This document shows positions 23,479 through 31,588 of a DNA stretch of 35,349 bases, piece by piece (position 1 is the stretch's first letter; each line of letters starts with the position of its first letter). The position numbers and the translations under genes were made by a program. The DNA is taken from the NCBI GenBank assembly GCA_903905735.1, contig CAIVHU010000002.1, positions 1 through 35,349 of the forward strand. The letters are read 5' to 3'. Below the pieces are notes generated by a model. The model was not told where the DNA came from. It saw only the letters and a list, made by a program, of their open reading frames with translations, and ran no database searches. Source of the DNA: an uncultured beta proteobacterium (GTDB lineage: Bacteria > Pseudomonadota > Gammaproteobacteria > Burkholderiales > Burkholderiaceae_C).

Positions 23479-25638
23479 TTACAAACCCGCAATCGCCGTG
23501 CGAACTTCACCCACAGATAGTATTTCAGACAACACCACCGGCGCCTTACCCGCCTTGTAAAACACATACACCGGTACGCCGTTGCGCCCAAGTTGCGCCA
23601 GCGCTGCGGTGATGGCCGGGTCGCGGCGCGTCCAGTCGGCGCGCAGGGTAAGCACTTTCTTGGCATCCAGGTCGGCCAGTACCCCGGCGTTGGCCAGAGC
23701 GTTTTTCTTGTTGTACTGGCAGGTCACACACCAGGCGGCGGTGAAATCGACAAACACTGGCGCGCCAGAGGCCACGAGTTCATCGACCTTGCCGGGTGCC
23801 CAGGCCTGCCAGCGCGCGCTGCTAGCCGTGCTGCTGCCCGGGTCTGAAAACGTGATGATATTTTTGCCTGTAGCCCATGTGATACCTGCCAGAGCAGCTA
23901 TTGAAAGTGCAGCAATGGGCAGGCGTGCAGCGCCATGCAGCGTGAGCGCCCAGACCACCATCGACACGCCCACCAGCAACGCCAGCAAAGCGCCCGCACC
24001 GTCGATGCCAGTTTGCTGGCCCAGCACCCACACCAGCCAGACCACGGTGGCAAACATCGGGAAGGCCATGGCCCGGCGGAAGGTGTCCATCCACGCGCCG
24101 GGGCGCGGCAGCAGGCGCGCCAGCGCGGGTGACCAACTCGCGGCCAGATAGGGCAGGGCCATGCCGACACCGATCACGGCAAAAATCGCCAAAGCCTGCA
24201 GCGCAGGCAGACTCAGCGCCAAACCAAGTGACGCGCCCATGAACGGTGCCGTGCAAGGCGAGGCAATCACCACCGCCAGAATGCCCGACAAAAAGGCGTT
24301 GACCGCCGGGTTCTTGGCCTCCAGCGTGGCCAGGCTGCCGGGTACAAACTGGCCAAACTCGAACAGGCCCGCCAGGTTCAAGCCAATCACGGTGAACAGC
24401 ACGGCCAGCGCCGCCACGACAGCGGGTGACTGCAGTTGAAAGCCCCAGCCAAGTTGCTCGCCCGCACCGCGCAGCGCCAGCATCAATGCGCCCAGCGCCA
24501 CAAACGACAGCACCACGCCGGCGCTGTAGGCCAGGCCGCTGATATGGTGGCCGCGCCGGTCATCGGCGTGGCGGGTGAAGCTGACCACCTTGATCGCCAG
24601 CACCGGGAACACACAGGGCATCAGGTTCAGTATCATGCCGCCCAGCAGCGCGCCGATGAGCGCCAGCCAGAAGCTGGAGGGCACGCTGGCAGGCGCTGCG
24701 GGCCTTGCCACCTGAGGTGTGGGCGTCGCTGTTTGAGCCGCGCTCATGGCCCCCGCTGCCGCGTCGGCAGGCCAGTTGCCGCTGACTTTGGCGGAGGTGG
24801 CAAAGCCGCTGCGCTGGCCCGCTTGTTCCTTCACCAGCACCAATTCCAGGCTGTCGGGGCTGGCGCTGCGGTGCGCATTGAGGGGCAGGCTGGCCGTCCA
24901 CACCCCGCCCGCCCAGGCTTGCGTCCAGGGGGCACCCGCGTCAATCACCTCGGGAACGTTGGGGAACAACTCGAGCTTCTGGCCTTGCTGGGCGGCGGGC
25001 AGGCCAGAGACCGACACCTTGAGCTGCGAGCCGTCGACCGTGATGCTGCTGGTGCCTGTCAGGGGGACTGGCTGCGCCTTGAACGCCGCCTCAAAGGCGG
25101 CTGCGTTGAGCGCTGTGGAGCTTTTGACCGGCAGGCGCAGCACAAACTCACCGTCCTGCGGCACACATTCCTGCTTGCACACCAGCCAGCTGGCTTGCAG
25201 CTTGATCTCCAGCTCCGGGCTCAGCGGTGAGGGTTTGAAGCCGGGCGTGATGATCAAAGGCACGGGCAGCAGTACCGTGTTGTCAAAGCCGTAGGTCATC
25301 AGCGTGCCGGTGGGCAGGTTTTTGGGGATCGGCCAGGCCGTGTCACCAGCGAGCACGCCGGTAGGCAGCGTCCAGCGCAGTTCGGTGGGTTGGCCGGAGT
25401 CCCCTGAATTTTTCCAGTAGGTGTGCCAGTGCGGCTGGTGGGTGAGTTGCAGCCCGACCCAGACGGTTTTGCCGGGATCGACCCCGTCGGGCGCGTAGGC
25501 CATCAGCTCGGCACGCACCTGCTCAGTGGTGACCACATTTGAGATGCTAGTTTGGGCGTTAGCCCAGATGGGTAAAGCGCTAATAGCTATTAAAAGTAAA
25601 GCAATCAGGCGGCGGAAAAACAGGGATGTTGAGCTCAT
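23479..25638 (-). CDS. dsbD: thiol:disulfide interchange protein DsbD (ScsB-like)
   Basis: About 719 residues. It carries electrons from cytosolic thioredoxin across the inner membrane to periplasmic thiol proteins, including those that keep apocytochrome c reduced. Signal peptide (LIALLLIAISALPIWANA, then Q); large N-terminal periplasmic domain with HWHTYWKNSGDSG. The central eight-helix part has the cysteine motifs LMPCVFPVLAIK and ASPCTAPFMG. The C-terminal thioredoxin domain has DFTAAWCVTCQYNKK (CxxC). The ATG at 25638 is preferred to the GTG at 25644. The gene is upstream of and on the same strand as the c-type cytochrome cluster, a fitting partner for heme attachment. Unusually, two copies of the dispersed repeat are part of the coding sequence: one forms the signal peptide and one a membrane segment. 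Confidence 0.9.
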   Translation of the reverse strand: MSSTSLFFRRLIALLLIAISALPIWANAQTSISNVVTTEQVRAELMAYAPDGVDPGKTVWVGLQLTHQPHWHTYWKNSGDSGQPTELRWTLPTGVLAGDTAWPIPKNLPTGTLMTYGFDNTVLLPVPLIITPGFKPSPLSPELEIKLQASWLVCKQECVPQDGEFVLRLPVKSSTALNAAAFEAAFKAQPVPLTGTSSITVDGSQLKVSVSGLPAAQQGQKLELFPNVPEVIDAGAPWTQAWAGGVWTASLPLNAHRSASPDSLELVLVKEQAGQRSGFATSAKVSGNWPADAAAGAMSAAQTATPTPQVARPAAPASVPSSFWLALIGALLGGMILNLMPCVFPVLAIKVVSFTRHADDRRGHHISGLAYSAGVVLSFVALGALMLALRGAGEQLGWGFQLQSPAVVAALAVLFTVIGLNLAGLFEFGQFVPGSLATLEAKNPAVNAFLSGILAVVIASPCTAPFMGASLGLALSLPALQALAIFAVIGVGMALPYLAASWSPALARLLPRPGAWMDTFRRAMAFPMFATVVWLVWVLGQQTGIDGAGALLALLVGVSMVVWALTLHGAARLPIAALSIAALAGITWATGKNIITFSDPGSSTASSARWQAWAPGKVDELVASGAPVFVDFTAAWCVTCQYNKKNALANAGVLADLDAKKVLTLRADWTRRDPAITAALAQLGRNGVPVYVFYKAGKAPVVLSEILSVGEVRTAIAGL
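23857..23906 (-). repeat. dispersed repeat, copy D, inside dsbD
   Basis: The minus strand reads CAATAGCTGCTCTGGCAGG, then TATCACATGGGCTACAGGC and AAAAATATC. It shares ATAGCTGCT and ACATGGGCTACAG with the pldA copy. It is translated in the same frame, SIAALAGITWATGKN, forming part of the last hydrophobic segment before the thioredoxin domain. Confidence 0.65.
25549..25602 (-). repeat. dispersed repeat, copy E, forming the DsbD signal peptide
   Basis: The minus strand reads TTTTAATAGCTATTAGCGC, then TTTACCCATCTGGGCTAACG and CCCAAAC. It is translated as LLIAISALPIWANAQT, the hydrophobic core and signal peptidase site of DsbD. Same frame and same W-A-x-A-Q ending as in PldA. Confidence 0.65.
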
Positions 25639-25687
25639 GGGCACTTAGGATTCAGACGCGGGCAAAGGGTTCCGTCAGGGCTGGCCA

Positions 25688-26155
25688 TCAGGCCGCATAC
25701 GGGTTCTCAAACCCCAGGCGCGCCATGATGTCGCTTTCGCGCAACTCCATCACCTGCGCGTCTTCATCTTCGTCATGGTCCCAGCCCTGGGCGTGCAAGG
25801 TGCCGTGCACCAGCAGGTGGGCGTAATGTTCTTCCAGGGTTTTGTTCTGCTCGTTGGCCTCTGCCGCAACGACTGGCGCGCACAGCACCAGGTCAGCGGT
25901 GACGATAGGCTCCTGCGTGTAGTCAAAGGTCAGCACGTTGGTGGCGTAGTCTTTCTGGCGGTAGTCGCGGTTCAGCGCCTGGCCTTCAACCGCATCGACG
26001 ATGCGCACGGTGATCTCTGCATCGTCCTGTAGCGCGTGGCGAATCCACTTGGCGACCTTGTGGCGCGGCAGCGCGGCGCGATGGATGGCCGCATCGGGCA
26101 GCTTGCCAAATTGCAGCGAGAGGGTCAGTTGGTTCATGGTGATGGTCTTCGACAT
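25688..26155 (-). CDS. ybeY: endoribonuclease YbeY (16S rRNA maturation)
   Basis: 155 residues. YbeY is a single-strand-specific metal-dependent endoribonuclease involved in 16S rRNA 3'-end processing and ribosome quality control. Signature HLLVHGTLHAQGWDHD supplies the three zinc-binding His. RQKDYATNVLTFDY is the other conserved block. ATG at 26155 lies at the edge of repeat copy F; Met7 (26137) gives the more usual N-terminus (MNQLTLSLQ) and may be the true start. It follows phoH, the usual ybeZ-ybeY order, with a repeat in the 63-bp gap, and precedes dsbD by 49 bp. Confidence 0.92.
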   Translation of the reverse strand: MSKTITMNQLTLSLQFGKLPDAAIHRAALPRHKVAKWIRHALQDDAEITVRIVDAVEGQALNRDYRQKDYATNVLTFDYTQEPIVTADLVLCAPVVAAEANEQNKTLEEHYAHLLVHGTLHAQGWDHDEDEDAQVMELRESDIMARLGFENPYAA

Positions 26156-26215
26156 ATATAAGAAATCGGCCTCTGGCCCTTGATGGACATGCGCAAGTAG
26201 CTATAAATAGTGAAG
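26154..26215 (-). repeat. dispersed repeat, copy F, between phoH and ybeY
   Basis: The minus strand reads CTATTTATAGCTACTTGCGC, ATGTCCATCAAGGGCCAGAG and GCCGATTTCTTATATATG. The right end GATTTCTTATATA recurs almost identically in copy G (ATTTCTTATATAAG). It fills nearly the whole phoH-ybeY gap and reaches the ATG at 26155. Confidence 0.75.
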
Positions 26216-26218
26216 CGT

Positions 26219-27277
<1,059 letters not shown>

Positions 27278-27317
27278 GTTGATAATTCCTTCAGAAGTCA
27301 CCCATGATAGGCAAAAA

Positions 27318-27890
27318 ATGATTGGCAAGTTAACTGGCACGCTGGACCACAAAAACCCGCCCGAGATCATCATCGACTGCCACGGCGTGGGCTACGAGGT
27401 ACTGGTGCCGATGAGCACCTTCTACAACCTGCCTGAATTGGGCTCACAAGTGTCGCTGCTGACGCATTTTGTGGTGCGTGAAGACGCGCAGATTCTCTAT
27501 GGTTTTGCCACAGCGCCTGAGCGCGAGGCGTTTCGCCAGCTTATCAAGATCACCGGTGTTGGGCCGCGCACGGCTTTGTCGGTGTTGTCCGGCATGAGTG
27601 TGCCGGAGCTCTCCCAGGCCATCACTTTGCAGGAAGCGGGGCGGCTCATCAAGGTGCCTGGCATCGGCAAAAAAACCGCCGAGCGCCTCCTGCTGGAGCT
27701 CAAAGGCAAGATGGGTCCGGATATCGGCGTGGTCGCCACTGTCACCAGCGACGCTCAGTCCGACATTCTGCAAGCGCTGCTGGCGCTGGGTTACAACGAC
27801 AAGGAAGCCGCTGCCGCGCTCAAAGCCCTGCCCAAGGACGTGGGCGTGAGCGAAGGCATCAAGCTCGCTTTGCGAGCGCTGGCGAAATAG
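27318..27890 (+). CDS. ruvA: Holliday junction branch migration protein RuvA
   Basis: 190 residues, the family's usual size. Tetrameric RuvA binds the four-way junction and loads RuvB. Start [17 protein letters not shown] with OB-fold blocks ([27 protein letters not shown]). Helix-hairpin-helix motifs [15 protein letters not shown] and [16 protein letters not shown] follow, and a C-terminal RuvB-contact domain ([21 protein letters not shown]). Unlike the common ruvAB operon, ruvB lies about 5 kb downstream, separated by six genes. Confidence 0.94.
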   Translation: MIGKLTGTLDHKNPPEIIIDCHGVGYEVLVPMSTFYNLPELGSQVSLLTHFVVREDAQILYGFATAPEREAFRQLIKITGVGPRTALSVLSGMSVPELSQAITLQEAGRLIKVPGIGKKTAERLLLELKGKMGPDIGVVATVTSDAQSDILQALLALGYNDKEAAAALKALPKDVGVSEGIKLALRALAK

Positions 27891-27905
27891 CTGCAACGGT
27901 TCTTC

Positions 27906-28478
27906 ATGCCTGAGTGGGTCAGCCCAATGACACCATCGATCAACGTGCTGCGACTGACGCCCCAGTCGGCTACTCAGTACCGCGAGCTGATGCTTGAAGC
28001 CTACACACTTCATCCCGAAGCCTTTACCTCCAGCGCTGCAGAGCGTGCGGCATTGCCATTGACCTGGTGGGAAACCCGGCTTCAGACGACAAACGGGCCG
28101 GGCGACGTGATTTTTGGCGCATGGGATGGCGAGACCCTGGTTGGCGTAGTTGGCCTGTCCCTTGAAAGTCGGGCAAAGGCGCGCCACAAGGTGACTTTGA
28201 TGGGTATGTACGTCAAAGAGCACTGCCGCGGGTGTGGACTGGGCAGCCTCCTGGTCACGACCGCACTGCAGTTTCTTGACACCCGGCCCGACGTCAACGT
28301 GGTTCAACTCACGGTGACGCAGGGGAACACCGCCGCACAAGCTTTGTACGAACGTTTCGGTTTTGTCCAGTTTGGCATTGAGCCGATGGCTGTGGCCGTG
28401 GCGGGCGGCTATGTTGCCAAGGTGCACATGTGGCGAACGACAGGCTCGGCCGCATCAACCGGGCAAACAGGTCTCTGA
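27906..28478 (+). CDS. GNAT-family N-acetyltransferase
   Basis: 190 residues. The acetyl-CoA binding motif is visible: VTLMGMYVKEHCRGCGLGSLL (R-x-x-G-x-G). It is preceded by FGAWDGETLVGVVGLSLE and followed by QLTVTQGNTAAQALYERFGF, the typical strand and C-terminal motif of GNATs. Substrate unknown. Fifteen bp after ruvA, so possibly co-transcribed with it. ATG at 27927 (MTPSINVLRL) is an alternative start. Confidence 0.85.
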   Translation: MPEWVSPMTPSINVLRLTPQSATQYRELMLEAYTLHPEAFTSSAAERAALPLTWWETRLQTTNGPGDVIFGAWDGETLVGVVGLSLESRAKARHKVTLMGMYVKEHCRGCGLGSLLVTTALQFLDTRPDVNVVQLTVTQGNTAAQALYERFGFVQFGIEPMAVAVAGGYVAKVHMWRTTGSAASTGQTGL

Positions 28479-28560
28479 ATTGACGAGCACATTCGCGCTC
28501 ACCCCGAGCTGTAGCAGCGTTATATTGGGGTTTGAAACGCTCACCTCGAAAGCGCTCCTT

Positions 28561-28839
28561 ATGGCGATGCTTTACCGCGATTTTGAATTCCAGGCGTACC
28601 TCACTGCCATGTGCGTGCAAACACCTTGGGTCCAGGACGACGATTTGCCCAACGATCCGTTGGCTGTTGCCGTGCTGGTCCGTGGCATGGATGACATGGT
28701 GCCACGTCGTTACAGCGACCTGCAGCGGCAGATCCAGCTGGAGCAAGCAGACCCTTTCACCGGCATTCACGGCTTTGAGACATCGGACGGCGCTTTAAGT
28801 CAATGGCTGGCGGGCCAGCTCTGCAAACCCTCCATCTGA
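28561..28839 (+). CDS. small uncharacterised protein preceding the B12 operon
   Basis: 92 residues (MAMLYRDFEFQAYLTAMC, then MDDMVPRRYSDLQRQIQLEQ). I do not recognise the family. It has no signal peptide or membrane helix and two cysteines. The middle is acidic (QDDDLPNDP). The frame is open further upstream, but that part overlaps the GNAT gene and reads as noise. No strong ribosome site is visible; Met69 of the longer frame (28567) is an alternative start. It lies 34 bp before the ABM gene and could be the first gene of that operon. Confidence 0.5.
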   Translation: MAMLYRDFEFQAYLTAMCVQTPWVQDDDLPNDPLAVAVLVRGMDDMVPRRYSDLQRQIQLEQADPFTGIHGFETSDGALSQWLAGQLCKPSI

Positions 28840-28873
28840 CCCCTGTCCGCCCCTTGAAACCCTCGGAACTGGC

Positions 28874-29179
28874 ATGCAAACATTTGTGGTCATCAGCAAG
28901 TTCACCATCGCCAACGGGCTTGACGATGCGGTGCATGCCGCTTTTTGCCAACGCCCGCATAGGGTGGACAGTGCGCCCGGCTTTCTGGGCATGGAAGTGA
29001 TGCACCCGGTGGGCAAAACCGCCGACGTCTGGCTGGTGACGCGCTGGGTGGATGAGTCCAGCTACCAGAACTGGCATCGCAGCCACGAGTACCATGCTTC
29101 CCACACGGGCATTCCCAAAGGGCTGAAGCTGGTGCGTGGCAGTACCGAGATTCAATCCTTTCATGTATTTGCGAACTGA
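28874..29179 (+). CDS. ABM-domain monooxygenase, IsdG/HmoB-like
   Basis: 101 residues, a single antibiotic-biosynthesis-monooxygenase (dimeric ferredoxin-like) domain. The block SYQNWHRSHEYHASH places Trp67 and His77 at exactly the spacing of two catalytic residues of IsdG heme-degrading monooxygenases. The third residue, an N-terminal Asn, is not at its usual position (Ile7/Ser8 here). The C-terminal GIPKGLKL segment resembles heme-binding ABM proteins. It may therefore bind or degrade heme or another tetrapyrrole, but other ABM activities remain possible. It is followed after 13 bp by the cobalamin-binding sensor gene. Confidence 0.7.
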   Translation: MQTFVVISKFTIANGLDDAVHAAFCQRPHRVDSAPGFLGMEVMHPVGKTADVWLVTRWVDESSYQNWHRSHEYHASHTGIPKGLKLVRGSTEIQSFHVFAN

Positions 29180-29192
29180 GGATGAGGCAAAA

Positions 29193-30281
29193 ATGTTGGA
29201 CGCAACACTCAAGACACTCGATGCTGCGGGCTTGCAGCAATTTTTTGCTGTGCGCGGCGATGTCATCCAGACGGTGACTGAGCGTTTTTATGCCACCCAC
29301 GGCTCGGCCTACGCCCGTTTTGGCCCCGGTGGCCGCCAGGCCTGCCAGGAAGATTTGAGCTTTCACCTGGAGTTTTTGCGCCCGGTGCTCGAATTCGGCT
29401 TGTTGCAGCCGATGGTGGACTACCTGATCTGGCTGGACTCGGTGCTGGTGGCGCGCGCCATTCCCTCGGAACATCTGGCGCTGTCGCTGGACTGGTTGGG
29501 GGAAGCATTCAAGCAGACCATGGACGTGGGTCCGGGGGCCGTCGTGGTGCAGTCGCTCGCCGCGGCCAGGGACGGTTTTTTGCAGGCTGGTAAATCGTCC
29601 GCACCTGTGCCATTGCCGCAAGCGGTTTGGCCACAGGCCCAGGCGTTTGAAGCCGCCCTGTTGCGTGGTGACCGGCTTGAGGCCCTGGCGGTGATGAACC
29701 GTGCCATGGACGGCGGCCACAATCTGGTAGAGGTGGAAATGCACTTGATCCAGCCCGCGCTCTACCAGATTGGTGAAAAGTGGCAGGCCAACCAGATCTC
29801 GGTGGCGCAGGAGCACATGGCCACCGCCATCGTGCAGATGGTCATGCCGATGGGGCTGCTGCGCTCGCCACCGCCCGCTCAGATTGGCAAAAGCGTGATC
29901 CTGGCCTGTGTGCAGGGCAACCAGCACGCCGTGGGCCTGGCGATGGTGTCGGATGCGTTTTCGCTGGCGGGCTGGCAGGTGCAGTACCTGGGGGCAGACG
30001 TGCCTACCCGGGCGCTGGTGGCGCAAATTGTGGATGCCAGACCCGATCTGGTGGGGTTGTCGGTATCTTTCCCGCAGCAGTTGCGCGTGGTCAAGGAGGT
30101 GATTGGCGAGTTGCAGGAAAAGCTAGGTCCTGGCAGGCCCGCCGTGATGATCGGTGGGCTGGCCGTGAACCGATTTAGCCGCCTGTCCGAGGTGCTGGGC
30201 GCGGATGCCAGCGGTGTCAACGCCCAGGCCGCTGTGATGCGTGCCAGTCAGATGGCTGCACCCGGCGCGGGTCAGCTATGA
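29193..30281 (+). CDS. cobalamin-binding sensor protein with W-x9-EH photoreceptor motif
   Basis: 362 residues. Residues 1-135 form a helical N-terminal domain I cannot assign (RFYATHGSAYARFGPGG, then DLSFHLEFLRPVLEFG). Residues about 145-225 are a B12-binding four-helix cap containing KWQANQISVAQEHMAT: Trp197, nine residues, Glu207-His208. This W-x9-EH arrangement is the signature of CarH-type adenosylcobalamin light sensors. Residues about 232-350 are the Rossmann B12-binding domain with QGNQHAVGL, where His245 is the lower axial ligand (N-x-H-x-x-G instead of D-x-H-x-x-G), and VMIGGLAVNR. There is no DNA-binding domain and no methyltransferase domain. The start at 29193 has GAGGCAAAA upstream. 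The stop overlaps the kinase ATG (ATGA), so the kinase is the likely output. Confidence 0.82.
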   Translation: MLDATLKTLDAAGLQQFFAVRGDVIQTVTERFYATHGSAYARFGPGGRQACQEDLSFHLEFLRPVLEFGLLQPMVDYLIWLDSVLVARAIPSEHLALSLDWLGEAFKQTMDVGPGAVVVQSLAAARDGFLQAGKSSAPVPLPQAVWPQAQAFEAALLRGDRLEALAVMNRAMDGGHNLVEVEMHLIQPALYQIGEKWQANQISVAQEHMATAIVQMVMPMGLLRSPPPAQIGKSVILACVQGNQHAVGLAMVSDAFSLAGWQVQYLGADVPTRALVAQIVDARPDLVGLSVSFPQQLRVVKEVIGELQEKLGPGRPAVMIGGLAVNRFSRLSEVLGADASGVNAQAAVMRASQMAAPGAGQL

Positions 30282-31588
30282 AGGACTTTTTGCTAGAGCT
30301 CTCACCCCTGCTCGGGGTCGTAACGGCCAGCGTGAGCGAATCCGGGGTGTTGAAGCAAGCCAATGCCGGGTTTTTGCGCTTGATTGACGATGCAGAGCCG
30401 GTGTTGGGCAGCACCCAGGTGGCGCGCTATTTCATCCAGCCCGACTTTGCCAGCCTGCTCAAGCGGGTCGCCGATGAGACCGATGAGATTTACACCGGCC
30501 TGCTGACCCTGGGTGACTACGCGGGCAAGACCCGCACGCTCAAGGCCCGCGTCTGGCGTGCCGATGCGCAGTTGCACCTGCTGGCTGAATTTGACATTGC
30601 CGAACTGGAGCATGTGACCGACACGGTGCTGGAGCTCAACCGCAGCTACGCGCAGGTGCAGCAGGAGCTGGCCCAGACCAATTTCAAGCTCAAGCAGAGT
30701 GCTGCCGCGCTGCAACAGTCCAACGCCGAATTGAAAGCCACAAACACCCGACTGGCGCTGGCCCAAAGCCAGTTGCTACAGTCTGAAAAGCTTGCCTCCA
30801 TCGGCTTGCTTGCGGCCGGCGTGGCGCATGAAATCAACAACCCCATCGGTTTTGTCAACGCCAATTTCAGCACGCTCAAAACCTATGTGGGGCATTGTCT
30901 GGAGATCATCGCTGCCTATGAAGTGGCCGAACACTTTGTGGGCAAGGAGCCGATCAAGTGGAACACCCTGGCGGTGCTCAAGAAGCGCATGGATTGGTCC
31001 TACATCAAGGAAGACATCCTGCCGTTGCTCGATGAGTCGCAAGAGGGGCTAGACCGTGTGAAGCGCATCGTGCGCTCGCTCAACGACTTTGCCCGCACCG
31101 ACACCATAGATATCTGGCGGGGTGAGGACATTCACCAGGGCATTGAGAGCACGCTCGGTGTGTTCTGGAGCCAGATCGGGAGCCGCTGCGAGTTGCGTAA
31201 AGAGTACGGTGACTTGCCGGCTGTGGAATGCGTGCTGTCCAAGCTCAATCAGGTGTTTTTGAACCTGCTGCAAAACGCCGCTCAGGCGATTGAAGGCCAG
31301 GGCGTGATCACCATCCGCACCGGCCGCCGGGGCGACGAGGTGTGGGTGGAGGTGGCGGACAACGGCCAAGGCATCGCGGCACAAGATTTGCCGCATATTT
31401 TTGACCCGTTTTTCACCACCAAACCGGTGGGCAAGGGCACCGGGCTGGGTCTGTCAGTGTCCTATGGCATCGTCAGCCAGCACCACGGCCGCTTCGAGGT
31501 CAAAAGCGAACCGGGGCGTGGTGCCACCTTTCGGGTCTGGCTACCCGTCTCGCAGCCTACTGCGCATTGCGAATCGGACGGCCATTGA
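30278..31588 (+). CDS. soluble PAS-domain histidine kinase paired with the B12 sensor
   Basis: 436 residues, no membrane helix. N-terminal PAS-like domain (about 8-108). A coiled coil about 112-172 ([17 protein letters not shown]) is followed by HisKA with [15 protein letters not shown] (His184, the HEINNP class). N box [15 protein letters not shown]1 VADNGQGI, F box [15 protein letters not shown] and G2 [10 protein letters not shown] are intact, so it should be catalytically active. Start codon overlaps the stop of the cobalamin-binding gene by 4 bp. No response regulator is encoded alongside. The 3' end overlaps the convergent carbonic anhydrase gene by 32 bp. Confidence 0.9.
   Translation: MKDFLLELSPLLGVVTASVSESGVLKQANAGFLRLIDDAEPVLGSTQVARYFIQPDFASLLKRVADETDEIYTGLLTLGDYAGKTRTLKARVWRADAQLHLLAEFDIAELEHVTDTVLELNRSYAQVQQELAQTNFKLKQSAAALQQSNAELKATNTRLALAQSQLLQSEKLASIGLLAAGVAHEINNPIGFVNANFSTLKTYVGHCLEIIAAYEVAEHFVGKEPIKWNTLAVLKKRMDWSYIKEDILPLLDESQEGLDRVKRIVRSLNDFARTDTIDIWRGEDIHQGIESTLGVFWSQIGSRCELRKEYGDLPAVECVLSKLNQVFLNLLQNAAQAIEGQGVITIRTGRRGDEVWVEVADNGQGIAAQDLPHIFDPFFTTKPVGKGTGLGLSVSYGIVSQHHGRFEVKSEPGRGATFRVWLPVSQPTAHCESDGH

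Noticed and set aside
27884..27900. AAATAGCTGC at the ruvA stop, like the left end of the repeat
   Set aside because: Ten bases only, with nothing of the rest of the element following.
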